Shown in pieces: positions 22,586 to 32,464 of a stretch of DNA of 64,000 nt (within the stretch, counting starts at the first letter, position 1; every line of letters starts with the position of its first letter). A program made the position numbers and the translations under genes. Location of the stretch: the NCBI RefSeq assembly GCF_900091315.1, contig NZ_FLSP01000038.1:1-64000 (forward strand). Reading direction: 5' to 3'. Below the pieces are notes generated by a model, which saw only the letters and a list, made by a program, of their open reading frames with translations, made no database searches and had not been told where the DNA came from. This stretch comes from Streptomyces sp. DI166. GTDB lineage: Bacteria; Actinomycetota; Actinomycetes; Streptomycetales; Streptomycetaceae.

Positions 22586-23854
22586 ATGCGGCGTCGGAGC
22601 ACAGGGATGGTCGCGGTGCTGTCCGCGCTGGGCGTGACGGCGGTCCTGGGCGGCTGCGGGGTGACCGGTGGATCGGACCCGGTCACACTGAGGCTGGTCG
22701 CCGCGGACTACGGCGACAGTGCGGGGAACAGTTCCAAGAAGTACTGGGACGCGCTGGTCGAGGCGTACGAGAAGGACCACCCCGATGTGCGGGTCGAGGT
22801 CAGCGTGTACTCCTGGACGGACGTCGACCGCAAGGTCAAGGAGATGGTCGACGCGGACAAGGCGCCCGACCTGGCGCAGATCGGCGCGTACGCCGACTAC
22901 GCCAAGGCGGACAAGCTCTACACCGCCAGCGAGCTGCTCTCCATCACCACCCAGGCCAACTTCCTGCCGCAGCTCGCCTCCGCGGGGGCGGTGAAGGGGG
23001 AGCAGTACGGGATGCCGTTCGCCTCCTCCACCCGGCTGCTCTTCTACAACAAGGACCTGTTCGCCCAGGCCGGCCTCCAGCCGCCGAAGACCTGGGCGGA
23101 GCTGAAGGCGGCCGCCGCGGCGCTGAAGGCGGACGGCGTGAAGTTCCCCTACGCGCTGCCGCTCGGGCCCGAGGAGGCGCAGGCCGAGACCATGCAGTGG
23201 CTGCTCAGCGGCGGGGGCGGCTACACCGACACCAACGCGGGCATCTACAGCATCGACGACCCGGAGAACGTCAAGACGTTCGACTGGCTGAAGTCCGAGC
23301 TGGTCGGCGAGGACCTGGTCGGGCCGGTCGCGCCCCGGTCGCTCAACCGCGCGGACGCCTTCGAGGCGTTCACCGAGGGCGATGTCGGCATGCTCAACGG
23401 GCATCCCACGCTGATGAAGGCCGCGGAGGACAAGGGCGTGAAGTTCGGCATGGTGCCGATGCCCGGCGAGGACGGGCCGACCCGGATCTCCATGGGCGTC
23501 GCCGACTGGATGATGGCCTTCAAGCAGAACGGGCACGCGGAGGAGGCCGGGGACTTCCTGGACTTCGTCTACGAGGACGAGAACGTGCTGGAGTTCTCCC
23601 GCCGGTACGACCTGCTGCCGGTGACGATGCCGGTGTGGGACGTCATGAGCGAGGCGAAGGAGGACGCGCACCTCAAGCCGTTCCTGGAGGCGCTGCCGAC
23701 CTCCGAGCTGTACCCGGTGGGCCGTACGTCCTGGGCGGCGGTGAACGCGGAGATCAAGAAGAAGATAGGCGGCGCGGTCGCCTACGGCGGTGACCCGGCC
23801 ACCGTCCTGGGCGAACTCCAGGCGAGGGCGTCGAAGGAGGAGACGGCGGAGTAG
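22586..23854 (+). CDS. Sugar ABC-transporter substrate-binding lipoprotein
   Basis: About 422 aa from ATG 22586 with GAGGT upstream. A twin-basic head (MRRRSTG) and hydrophobic stretch end in the lipobox LGGC. The mature part is a family-1 extracellular solute-binding fold (KYWDALVEAYEKDHPDVRVEV, MPFASSTRLLFYNKDLFAQA). It probably captures an oligosaccharide outside the membrane. No permease or ATPase gene is next to it, so it must use a transporter encoded elsewhere. The shared dre sites suggest an amino-sugar ligand such as a chitin or cell-wall fragment. Confidence 0.88.
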   Translation: MRRRSTGMVAVLSALGVTAVLGGCGVTGGSDPVTLRLVAADYGDSAGNSSKKYWDALVEAYEKDHPDVRVEVSVYSWTDVDRKVKEMVDADKAPDLAQIGAYADYAKADKLYTASELLSITTQANFLPQLASAGAVKGEQYGMPFASSTRLLFYNKDLFAQAGLQPPKTWAELKAAAAALKADGVKFPYALPLGPEEAQAETMQWLLSGGGGYTDTNAGIYSIDDPENVKTFDWLKSELVGEDLVGPVAPRSLNRADAFEAFTEGDVGMLNGHPTLMKAAEDKGVKFGMVPMPGEDGPTRISMGVADWMMAFKQNGHAEEAGDFLDFVYEDENVLEFSRRYDLLPVTMPVWDVMSEAKEDAHLKPFLEALPTSELYPVGRTSWAAVNAEIKKKIGGAVAYGGDPATVLGELQARASKEETAE

Positions 23855-23903
23855 GGCCGGGTGTGAGGGCCGGGTGTCAGTGGCGCCGGTTACGGTTCGT
23901 CCC

Positions 23904-24137
23904 GTGAACCAGGAACCACTGAACCCGAGGGAACAGTCCGTCCTGGCCCTGGAGCGCCGCGGTTTCCCGACGCCCGGCGCGAAGGAACGAGCGATACGCG
24001 AGGAACTGGACCTGTCCCCGGTGCGCTACTACCAGCTCCTCAACGCCCTGCTGGACGACCCGCGCGCGCTGGCCCACGACCCGGTGACGGTGAACCGGCT
24101 GCGCCGGGTGCGGGAGGCGCGGCGGGCGGAGCGATGA
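23904..24137 (+). CDS. DUF3263 family small HTH-like protein
   Basis: 77 aa. The sequence LNPREQSVLALERRGFPTPG ... KERAIREELDLSPVRYYQLL NALLDDP is the DUF3263 core, which looks like a helix-turn-helix that could bind DNA. GTG 23904 is chosen because it starts the conserved part. It is followed 33 bp later by otsB. Function is not established; family members are common in Streptomyces. Confidence 0.78.
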   Translation: MNQEPLNPREQSVLALERRGFPTPGAKERAIREELDLSPVRYYQLLNALLDDPRALAHDPVTVNRLRRVREARRAER

Positions 24138-24170
24138 TTCGCGGGGCGCTGGGTGGATAGGGTCCCTCGT

Positions 24171-25019
24171 ATGGGCAGCCACACGGATTCGACCGCCTTG
24201 CCGGAGCCCGCGACGCCCGCTGGACGGGCCGGGCTCGACGCGATTCTCGCCGATCCGGGGCGGGCGGTGATCGCGCTCGACTTCGACGGGACCCTCGCGC
24301 CGATCGTGCCGGACCCCGAGCAGGCCCGGGCCCACCCCGACGCGGTGCCCGCGCTCGCCGCGCTCGCGCCGAAGGTGGCCTCCGTGGTGGTGGTCACCGG
24401 CCGCCCGGCGGGCGTCGCGGTCCGCTACGGCGGGTTCGCGGGCGTTGCCGGCCTGGACCATCTGGTGGTCCTCGGCCACTACGGCGCCGAGCGCTGGGAC
24501 GCCGTCACCGGTACGGTCACCGCCCCCGCGCCCGACCCCGGCGTCGCCGCCGCCCGCGCCGAACTGCCCGGGGTCCTCGACGGCGTCGGCGCCTGGCAGG
24601 GCACCTGGATCGAGGAGAAGGGCCGCGCGGTCGCCGTGCACACCCGGCGCGCCGCCGACCCGCAGGCCGCCTTCGAGGCCCTGCGCAAGCCGCTCGACGA
24701 CCTCGCCGCCCGCCACGGCCTGATCGTCGAGCCGGGCCGCATGGTCCTGGAACTCCGCCCCCCGGGCATGGACAAGGGCGTGGCCCTCCTCGACTACGCC
24801 CGCGAGGCCGACGCCGGCTCGATCCTCTACGCCGGCGACGACCTGGGCGACCTCCCGGCCTACGCCGCGGTCGAACAACTCCGCTCGGAGGGCACCCCCG
24901 GCCTGCTGATCTGCAGCGGCAGCGAGGAGGTCCCGGACCTGGCGAAGAAGGCAGACGTGGTGGTACCGGGGCCGGAGGCGGTGGCGGGGTTGCTACGGGC
25001 CCTGGCGGAGGCCCTGTAG
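24171..25019 (+). CDS. otsB: Trehalose-6-phosphate phosphatase
   Basis: 282 aa from ATG 24171. HAD motif I is IALDFDGTLAPI (nucleophile and acid Asp of DFDGT), motif II is VVVVTGRP, and motif IV is ILYAGDDLGDLPAY; the cap contains GHYGAERWD and PPGMDKGVAL. It dephosphorylates trehalose-6-P in the cytoplasm, completing the OtsAB route with the convergent otsA. Trehalose accumulates in Streptomyces spores and under osmotic or desiccation stress. Confidence 0.9.
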   Translation: MGSHTDSTALPEPATPAGRAGLDAILADPGRAVIALDFDGTLAPIVPDPEQARAHPDAVPALAALAPKVASVVVVTGRPAGVAVRYGGFAGVAGLDHLVVLGHYGAERWDAVTGTVTAPAPDPGVAAARAELPGVLDGVGAWQGTWIEEKGRAVAVHTRRAADPQAAFEALRKPLDDLAARHGLIVEPGRMVLELRPPGMDKGVALLDYAREADAGSILYAGDDLGDLPAYAAVEQLRSEGTPGLLICSGSEEVPDLAKKADVVVPGPEAVAGLLRALAEAL

Positions 25020-25347
25020 GGCGTCGCCCACGAGGCACCGGGGCCGACCCGACGGCTTCACCGGGCGCCGTGGTGGCGTGGCGCCGGGCCGCGGCTTGGC
25101 GGGCGGGCTTGAGGGACCCGCGGTGCCTTGGGCCAGTGGCAGCCGGGGGCTCGCGGCTGAAGGCGGGCACCACGGTGGCCTGGCGGTCGCCGACGGGCCG
25201 GGGGTGCCGTGCGCTCCCGACTGCGGGCTCTGGCCCGGCGGCGGGGTCGGGAGGGGGACCTCCGGGCGGGTGCTTGTGGCGTGCCGCTCGTCGTGACCGT
25301 GCGGGGCTTCGGGCCGTGCACGTGGCCCGGTAAGTCCCCGGTGTTCC
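25020..25347. other. Intergenic gap between convergent otsB and otsA
   Basis: About 330 bp with no convincing gene. Short open frames here have no ribosome site or protein-like composition. The end nearest otsA contains a CGGGCC/GGCCCG hairpin (25310-25329), listed as a terminator. The rest is very GC-rich and unremarkable. Confidence 0.6.
25310..25329. terminator. Hairpin between convergent otsB and otsA
   Basis: CGGGCC (25310-25315) and GGCCCG (25324-25329) flank an 8-nt loop, which itself is partly self-complementary (GTGCAC). A bidirectional terminator is plausible. Confidence 0.45.
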
Positions 25348-26766
25348 TCAGGCCGTCAGTGCGTTCAGTTGGTCCAGGAACCACTGTTTGGGGGGCAGGG
25401 CCGTGGCCGCCGCCGACAGGCGCTTGCTGCGTTCCGCGCGTTCGGGCTGGGGCATGAGCAGGGCCGTGTGGAGGGCTTGCGCGGTGTCGAGGATGTCGTA
25501 CGGGTTGACCACCAGGGCGTCCTCGGCGAGTTCCTCGTGGGCGCCCGCCTCGCGGGAGAGGACCAGGGCGCAGCCCTCGTCCGAGACGATCGGGACCTCC
25601 TTGGCGACCAGGTTCATGCCGTCGCGCACCGGGTTGACCAGGGCCACGTCGGCGATGCGGTAGGCCGCCAGGGAGCGGGCGAAGTCGTCCTTGACGTGGA
25701 GCACCACCGGGGTCCACGTCGGGGTGCCGTACTCGGCGTTGATCCCGTCGGCCACCCGCTGGACCTCCGCCGTGTAGTCGCGGTAGACCGCGAGGTCCTG
25801 GCGGGAGGGGTAGGCGAAGGCCACATGGGCCACGCGCTCGTGCCACTCGGGGTGGTCGGCGAGCAGTTGGCGGTACGCCAGGAGGCCCCGGACGATGTTC
25901 TTCGACAGCTCCGTACGGTCCACCCGGACGATCGTGCGGCGCGGTTCGCCGGACGGTGCCGGGCCGATCTCCGCGCGCAGGGCCTCGATGCGCTCCTCGA
26001 CGTCCGGCTCGTGGGACCTCGCCCGCAGGAACTCCGCGTCCGCGCCCAGGCCGTGCACGCCGACCTGCGTACCGCCCAGACCGCCCGCCAGCTTCGTGGC
26101 GCACGCCGTGAAGGCGTCCGCCCAGCGCCGGGTGAGGAAGCCGAGCCGGTCCGCGCCGAGCATGCCCTCAAGGACCTCCGTCGCCACCCGGTCGGGCAGC
26201 ATCCGGAAGTAGTCCACCGGCGCCCAGGGGGTGTGCGAGAAGTGGCCGATGCGCAGGTCGGGCCGGAGCTTGCGGAGCAGACCCGGCACCAGCGTGAGGT
26301 GGTAGTCCTGCACCAGGACCGCCGCGCCCTCGGCCGCCTCGTCGGCCAGCGCCTCGGCGAAGGCCCGGTTGTAGCGGCCGTAGTTCTCCCACTGCCGCCA
26401 GAAACCGGCGTCGAAGACCGGCTCCAGCGGGGTCTGGTACAGCATGTGGTGCACGAACCACAGCACCGAGTTCGCGACCCCGTTGTACGCGTCCGCGTGC
26501 ACCTCGGCCGGGATCGGCAGCATCCGCACGCCGTCCTCGCCGACCCCGCGGGCCACCGCCTCCCGGTCGCCGTCGGACAGCGCCGAGCACACCCACAGCG
26601 CACCCGCGTCCGGCCCGATGGCCGACAGACCCGAGACCAGCCCGCCGCCGCCCCGTTTGGCGCGCAGCGAACCGTCCTCCTGGACGGCGTAGGAGACCGG
26701 CCCGCGGTTCGACGCGACCAGCACCTGGGCGGCTCCTCGGGCGGAAGTCACATGCGTGGAAGCCAT
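25348..26766 (-). CDS. otsA: Trehalose-6-phosphate synthase
   Basis: 472 aa, GT20 family. It joins UDP-glucose (or GDP-glucose) and glucose-6-P. Family motifs: ASNRGPVSYAVQ, the substrate-entry loop GGGGLVSGL, WENYGRYNRAFAE, QDYHLTLVPGLLRK, GHFSHTPW, VDRTELSKNI (donor-contact Arg/Lys segment) and VNPVRDGMNLVAKE near the end. ATG 26766 begins MASTHV, while an upstream ATG would add three residues. It converges with otsB, so the two steps are encoded on opposite strands. Confidence 0.93.
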   Translation of the reverse strand: MASTHVTSARGAAQVLVASNRGPVSYAVQEDGSLRAKRGGGGLVSGLSAIGPDAGALWVCSALSDGDREAVARGVGEDGVRMLPIPAEVHADAYNGVANSVLWFVHHMLYQTPLEPVFDAGFWRQWENYGRYNRAFAEALADEAAEGAAVLVQDYHLTLVPGLLRKLRPDLRIGHFSHTPWAPVDYFRMLPDRVATEVLEGMLGADRLGFLTRRWADAFTACATKLAGGLGGTQVGVHGLGADAEFLRARSHEPDVEERIEALRAEIGPAPSGEPRRTIVRVDRTELSKNIVRGLLAYRQLLADHPEWHERVAHVAFAYPSRQDLAVYRDYTAEVQRVADGINAEYGTPTWTPVVLHVKDDFARSLAAYRIADVALVNPVRDGMNLVAKEVPIVSDEGCALVLSREAGAHEELAEDALVVNPYDILDTAQALHTALLMPQPERAERSKRLSAAATALPPKQWFLDQLNALTA

Positions 26767-26839
26767 GTGCTCCAACCTAGCCCGTGCCGTAAACGCTCAA
26801 ACGTACGAGCCGCCGGACGGGACGAGCATCACGCCGCCC

Positions 26840-27784
26840 TCACGCCACTTTTCGTGACGCGTACTCCGCGATCTCCACCATCGGCGGGCGCTCCTCGGTG
26901 TCCACCGAGTACGTCCGCGGCTCGAACCCGTCCTCGCCGCGCTCGAACTGGATCAGCGAGGGCCGCACCAGGTGCCCGCGGGCCAGCCTGAGCTGCGCCG
27001 TGCGGTAGATCGCCGCCGACATCCGGCCGAGCGCCTGCCCGTCCTGGTGCCGGTGCTTGCGCACGCCCACGTCCACCTGGGCCAGCGCGTCCAGCCCCAC
27101 CAGGTGCAGCGCGTCCACCAGCATGCCCAGCTCCACGCCGTAGCCGACCGGGAACGGCAGCTGCTCCAGCAGGGTGCGCCGGGCCGCGTACTCCCCGCCC
27201 AGCGGCTGCACGAACCCCGCGAGCTGCGGCCAGTGCATGTTCAGCAGCGGGCGTGCCATCAGCTCGGTGACCCGGCCGCCCTGCCCGGCGGCGCCGCCCA
27301 GCGGACGGTCGTACATCGCCTTGACCAGGTCCACCCCGGGGTCGGTGAGCAGCGGGCCGACGATCCCGGAGACGAAGTCCGAGGAGAACTCCTTCAGGTC
27401 CGCGTCGATGAAGCAGACGATGTCGCCCCGGGTGACCAGCAGCGACCGCCACAGCACCTCGCCCTTGCCGGGCACGGTCGGGATGCGCGGCAGGATCTCG
27501 TCCCGGTGCACCACTGTCGCGCCGGCCGCCGCCGCGACCTCGGAGGTGCGGTCGGTCGAACCGGAGTCGACGACCACGATCTCGTCGACCAGCGGCACCT
27601 GCTGCATCAGGTCGTGCCTGATCACGGCGACGATGTCGCCGACCGTCTCCTCCTCGTTGAGCGCGGGCAGGACCACACTGACCGTCTGGCCGGTGCGCTG
27701 CTTGGCCGCCAGAATCCGGTGGAGCGGTCGATCGGTCACCGACCAGGAGCGCTCGGTCAGCCAGCGCTCGACTTCGTTCAGCAC
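26840..27784 (-). CDS. gpgS: Glucosyl-3-phosphoglycerate synthase
   Basis: 314 aa, GT81 family, GTG start. SVVLPALNEEETVGDIV is the NDP-sugar N-terminal motif, EIVVVDSGSTDRT follows, and CFIDADLKEFSSDF carries the metal-binding DxD-type motif (DAD). FPVGYGVELGMLVDA and KHRHQDG are family acceptor-side blocks. GpgS makes glucosyl-3-phosphoglycerate for glucosylglycerate or polymethylated glucan synthesis. It runs in the same direction as otsA, 73 bp upstream, a compatible-solute block. Confidence 0.92.
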   Translation of the reverse strand: MLNEVERWLTERSWSVTDRPLHRILAAKQRTGQTVSVVLPALNEEETVGDIVAVIRHDLMQQVPLVDEIVVVDSGSTDRTSEVAAAAGATVVHRDEILPRIPTVPGKGEVLWRSLLVTRGDIVCFIDADLKEFSSDFVSGIVGPLLTDPGVDLVKAMYDRPLGGAAGQGGRVTELMARPLLNMHWPQLAGFVQPLGGEYAARRTLLEQLPFPVGYGVELGMLVDALHLVGLDALAQVDVGVRKHRHQDGQALGRMSAAIYRTAQLRLARGHLVRPSLIQFERGEDGFEPRTYSVDTEERPPMVEIAEYASRKVA

Positions 27785-27959
27785 AGTGCGCGGCTCCTTC
27801 GGGCCGGCCGCGGATGCGGCTTGTGGATGGGGCTTGTGGATGGGTTCGTCTCGCGGTTCGGACGACTATCTCAACTGTCCAGGTCGTCGGTTACAGTCTT
27901 GAACAACGCGGATGACCATCGCATGTCCGGGATGGCCCGACGTTCACAACTTCATACCG

Positions 27960-28095
27960 CTCATCCAGAGGGGCAGAGGGATACGGCCCGATGAAGCCCC
28001 GGCAACCCTCCAGTCGGCTCTCGTTCACGCGAGGCTCCCGGCTAGGGAAGGTGCCAAATCCGTCTCACGGCGAGATGCGTCGTGAGGAAGATGAG
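27960..28095 (+). promoter_or_regulatory. SAM-I (S-box) riboswitch upstream of thrC
   Basis: The sequence carries the S-box core in order: closing strand CTCATC (27960-27965), AGAGGGGCAGAGGGA, CGGCCCGATGAAGCCCCGG, CAACCCTCC, a variable stem to 28052, then GGAAGGTGCCAAATCC (28045-28061), and finally GATGAG (28090-28095), which re-forms helix P1 with 27960-27965. The ribosome-site region AGGAGAAAGG (28094-28103) overlaps the P1 3' strand, so SAM binding may restrict translation of thrC. Threonine synthase uses the branch-point metabolite O-phosphohomoserine, so control by methionine status makes sense. Confidence 0.9.
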
Positions 28096-28115
28096 GAGAA
28101 AGGGCCTCGCCTCAC

Positions 28116-29402
28116 ATGGCTGTGCAGACTGTCGCAAGCACCGGCAATACCACCGTCGACCTCGGACCCGCCGCCGCCCTGAGCTGCCGCGAATGCGGTC
28201 ACCGCGTCCCCCTCGGCCCGGTCTTCGCGTGCGAGGAGTGTTTCGGCCCGCTGGAGATCGCCTACGACTTCTCGTCCTACGACACCGAGGAGCTCCGCAA
28301 GCGCATCGAGGCGGGACCCGCGAACATCTGGCGCTACGCGCCGCTGCTGCCCGTCCCCGCGGACGTGGCCGACAAGCCGAACCTCAACCCCGGCTGGACC
28401 AAGCTCGTCAAGGCCGACAACCTGGCCCGCACGCTCGGCGTGACCGGCGGTTTGTATGTGAAGGACGACTCCGGTAACCCGACGCACTCCTTCAAGGACC
28501 GCGTCGTCGCCCAGGCCCTGGAGGCCGCCCGCGCCTTCGGCTTCACCACCCTGTCCTGCTCCTCCACCGGCAACCTGGCCGGCGCCGTCGGCGCCGCCGC
28601 GGCCCGCGCCGGCCTCCGCTCCTGCGTGTTCATCCCGCACGACCTGGAGCAGGGCAAGGTCGTCATGGCCGCCGTCTACGGCGGCGAGCTGGTCGGCATC
28701 GAGGGCAACTACGACGATGTGAACCGCTTCTGCTCCGAGCTGATCGGCGACCCGGCCGGCGAGGGCTGGGGCTTCGTCAACGTCAACCTGCGGCCGTACT
28801 ACGCGGAAGGCTCCAAGACCCTCGCGTACGAGATCTGCGAGCAGCTCGGCTGGCGGCTCCCGGACCAGATCGTGGTGCCGATCGCCTCCGGTTCGCAGCT
28901 GACGAAGATCGACAAGGGTCTGCAGGAGCTGATCAAGCTCGGGCTGGTCGAGGACAGGCCGTACAAGATCTTCGGTGCGCAGGCCGAGGGCTGCTCCCCG
29001 GTGTCGGTGGCCTTCAAGGCGGGCCATGACGTGGTCCGTCCGCAGAAGCCGAACACCATCGCCAAGTCGCTGGCCATCGGCAACCCGGCGGACGGCCCGT
29101 ACGTGCTGGACATCGCCCGCCGCACCGGCGGCGCGGTGGAGGACGTGACCGACGAGCAGGTCGTGGACGCCATCAAGATCCTGGCCCGGACCGAGGGTAT
29201 CTTCGCCGAGACCGCGGGCGGGGTGACCGTCGGCGTCACCAAGAAGCTCATCGAGAACGGCGTCCTCGACCCCACCAAGACGACCGTCGTGCTCAACACC
29301 GGCGACGGACTGAAGACCCTGGACGCGGTGGCCGGCACCGGCCTGACCGCGACCATCCGCCCGAACCTCGACTCCTTCCGAGAGGCTGGCCTCGCATCAT
29401 GA
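28116..29402 (+). CDS. thrC: Threonine synthase
   Basis: 428 aa. It converts O-phosphohomoserine to threonine with PLP. The PLP lysine lies in GNPTHSFKDRVV; the phosphate loop is SCSSTGNLAGAVGA. The N-terminus has a CxxC pair set (SCRECG, ACEEC), a zinc ribbon seen in actinobacterial and plant-like ThrC. The upstream SAM-I riboswitch links its expression to methionine supply. The ATG of the following sulfur-carrier gene overlaps its stop (ATGA), so the two are coupled. Confidence 0.95.
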   Translation: MAVQTVASTGNTTVDLGPAAALSCRECGHRVPLGPVFACEECFGPLEIAYDFSSYDTEELRKRIEAGPANIWRYAPLLPVPADVADKPNLNPGWTKLVKADNLARTLGVTGGLYVKDDSGNPTHSFKDRVVAQALEAARAFGFTTLSCSSTGNLAGAVGAAAARAGLRSCVFIPHDLEQGKVVMAAVYGGELVGIEGNYDDVNRFCSELIGDPAGEGWGFVNVNLRPYYAEGSKTLAYEICEQLGWRLPDQIVVPIASGSQLTKIDKGLQELIKLGLVEDRPYKIFGAQAEGCSPVSVAFKAGHDVVRPQKPNTIAKSLAIGNPADGPYVLDIARRTGGAVEDVTDEQVVDAIKILARTEGIFAETAGGVTVGVTKKLIENGVLDPTKTTVVLNTGDGLKTLDAVAGTGLTATIRPNLDSFREAGLAS

Positions 29403-29674
29403 GCGTCAACGTCCGCATCCCCACGATCCTGCGCACCTACACCGGTGGCGCCGCCGAGGTGACGGCCGAGGGCGCGACCCTCGCCGAGGTCATCGCCGAC
29501 CTGGAGAAGAACCACACCGGCATCGCCGCGCGCGTCCTGGACGACCAGGGCAAGCTGCGCCGCTTCGTCAACGTGTACGTCAACGACGACGACGTCCGCT
29601 TCGAGCAGGGCCTGGAGACGGCGACCCCCGACGGCGCCGGGATCTCCATCATTCCCGCGGTCGCCGGCGGCTGA
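29399..29674 (+). CDS. ThiS/MoaD-like sulfur carrier protein
   Basis: 91 aa ending in AVAGG, the Gly-Gly tail that is adenylated and thiocarboxylated in ubiquitin-like sulfur carriers. The beta-grasp fold is visible (VNVRIPTILRTYTGG ... FVNVYVNDDDVRF). It resembles CysO/MoaD-type carriers. It overlaps thrC by 4 nt and shares the SAM riboswitch transcript. A role in cysteine, methionine or thio-cofactor assembly is likely; the partner enzyme is not in the window. Confidence 0.9.
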   Translation: MSVNVRIPTILRTYTGGAAEVTAEGATLAEVIADLEKNHTGIAARVLDDQGKLRRFVNVYVNDDDVRFEQGLETATPDGAGISIIPAVAGG

Positions 29675-29712
29675 TCGTTACCGTCGGTAAGGTGCGTCAC
29701 AGAGAGTTCACC

Positions 29713-29751
29713 GAATTGCCCTCTCCGTAAGAGAAACGGAGGGGGCAATTC
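29713..29751. terminator. Strong terminator after the thrC operon
   Basis: GAATTGCCCTCTCCGT (29713-29728) pairs with ACGGAGGGGGCAATTC (29736-29751) over 16 bp with one T-G wobble and a 7-nt loop. It closes the thrC/sulfur-carrier transcript. Confidence 0.9.
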
Positions 29752-30104
29752 TGCATGGTTAGACGCGATAGAGTTGGGGAACGTGCCTGCTCTTTGCATG
29801 CCGGACGCATATGAACGCGCACTCCGCATGCGCAAGAAGTAGCCAAAGTGTGCGTGCCTTTTGCGTCATTCGCGCCTTTTGTTGGGCCCGACTTGCCCTG
29901 AATTCGGGCGAATTCTCACTACATTCCGGACCGGGTGCGTCCAGAATTCTCGTCCGATTGACCTGTTGCAGACGGCAGTTGGACAGATACATTCAGCCGC
30001 GGTCGACGCGTTCCGGCGCACGCCCCCAACGACTGGGGGGTGAGGTCTGACCCGGGTCCGCGAAGTGTGGATCTGTGCAAGGGCCAGTAATAGGGGAGTT
30101 AGGC
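29752..30104. other. AT-richer leader and promoter region of the first cold-shock gene
   Basis: 353 bp without a convincing gene. GC drops relative to the neighbours between 29755 and 29995; the only open frames are short and lack ribosome sites. A long, structured 5' leader is usual for cold-shock genes and probably explains the stretch. A GGGGAG ribosome site precedes the ATG at 30105. Confidence 0.6.
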
Positions 30105-30308
30105 ATGGCTCAGGGCACCGTCAAGTGGTTCAACGCGGAGAAGGGGTACGGCTTCATCGCGGTCGACGGTGGTGCGGATGTTTTCGTCCACTACAGCGCG
30201 ATCCAGATGGACGGGTACCGCACCCTGGAAGAGGGCCAGCGGGTCGAGTTCGAGATCTCGCAGGGCCAGAAGGGCCCGCAGGCCGACATGGTTCGCGTCA
30301 CTGCCTGA
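30105..30308 (+). CDS. CspA-family cold-shock protein
   Basis: 67 aa, one cold-shock domain. RNP1 is KGYGFIAV and RNP2 is VFVHYSAI, with the usual TVKWFNAEKG start and PQADMVRVTA end. It acts as an RNA and single-strand DNA chaperone. ATG 30105 follows GGGGAG. The gene precedes groEL2 in the same direction, with a terminator hairpin between them. It corresponds to the ScoF-type proteins of Streptomyces by memory of gene order. Confidence 0.94.
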   Translation: MAQGTVKWFNAEKGYGFIAVDGGADVFVHYSAIQMDGYRTLEEGQRVEFEISQGQKGPQADMVRVTA

Positions 30309-30344
30309 ACGCGCGACCAACGAACCGCAAGCGAGTCTTCTGCA

Positions 30345-30391
30345 GAAGGGCCCGTGCCCAGGGGACCCAACTCCCCGGGTGCGGGCCCTTC
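30345..30391 (+). terminator. Terminator downstream of the cold-shock gene
   Basis: GAAGGGCCCG (30345-30354) pairs with CGGGCCCTTC (30382-30391); an inner AGGGGA/TCCCC pairing extends the hairpin. It separates the cold-shock transcript from groEL2. Confidence 0.8.
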
Positions 30392-30451
30392 CGCATGCCC
30401 TCCGGGCTGCCGGAACACCCTCGGCACACCCCGCCCGATCCCTGGGAGCCG

Positions 30452-30478
30452 CTTGCACTCGCAGGGGCCGAGTGCTAA
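30452..30478. promoter_or_regulatory. CIRCE operator 1 (HrcA), overlapping a promoter
   Basis: CTTGCACTC-N9-GAGTGCTAA (arms 30452-30460 and 30470-30478); the right arm is a perfect CIRCE half-site and the left arm matches 7 of 9. A promoter is embedded: -35 TTGCAC (30453-30458), 17-bp spacer and -10 TAATCA (30476-30481), so HrcA bound here would block RNA polymerase. Confidence 0.85.
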
Positions 30479-30487
30479 TCATTGGCG

Positions 30488-30514
30488 TTAGCACTCTGAA
30501 GGTGAGAGTGACAA
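30488..30514. promoter_or_regulatory. CIRCE operator 2 (HrcA)
   Basis: TTAGCACTC-N9-GAGTGACAA (arms 30488-30496 and 30506-30514); the left arm is perfect, the right arm 7 of 9. It is separated from CIRCE 1 by exactly 9 nt, so four half-sites are evenly spaced. The inner arms also form a perfect inverted repeat GAGTGCTAA-N9-TTAGCACTC. Confidence 0.85.
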
Positions 30515-30640
30515 AGAAGGACCGGGTCGGTGAGGCCGCAGGCCGGGTGGGGCAAGGAACCACGAGGCAGGCAGGCCGTCCGTCGCGGGCGCGGGCGCGG
30601 TCCGAAGGAATCACCCCCAGTCCTGGAGGGACCACTTCAC

Positions 30641-32261
<1,621 letters not shown>

Positions 32262-32263
<2 letters not shown>

Positions 32264-32280
32264 TCAACCCCTGGTTGATC
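32262..32280 (+). terminator. Short hairpin overlapping the groEL2 stop
   Basis: GATCAACC-CCT-GGTTGATC is a perfect 8-bp stem that begins within the stop codon. It precedes the main terminator and may slow or stabilise the 3' end. Confidence 0.6.
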
Positions 32281-32290
32281 CACGTCCTTG

Positions 32291-32335
32291 CCGAGGGCGG
32301 CACTCCCTGTTCCGTACAGGGGGTGCCGCCCTCGG
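32291..32335 (+). terminator. groEL2 terminator
   Basis: A 20-bp stem (32291-32310 with 32316-32335, one T-G wobble) closes a 5-nt loop; key halves are CCGAGGGCGGCAC and GTGCCGCCCTCGG. One of the strongest hairpins in the window. Confidence 0.92.
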
Positions 32336-32464
32336 GCGTGTCCGGGGTCACATCAGGGGCCGGGGGAGAGGGGGAATGGGCCGCGGGGCCCGGCGGGTTG
32401 ACGCTGAACAGCATTCCATGCACACGCACATACCAGCCGGCACCCCCTCCCAAGGAGCCCCCAC

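Noticed and set aside
25070..25333. Short open frames between otsB and otsA
   Set aside because: No ribosome site, low-complexity translation and position between two convergent genes.
29811..30050. Short open frames in the cold-shock leader region
   Set aside because: No ribosome site and AT-richer than genes nearby; better explained as leader/promoter DNA.
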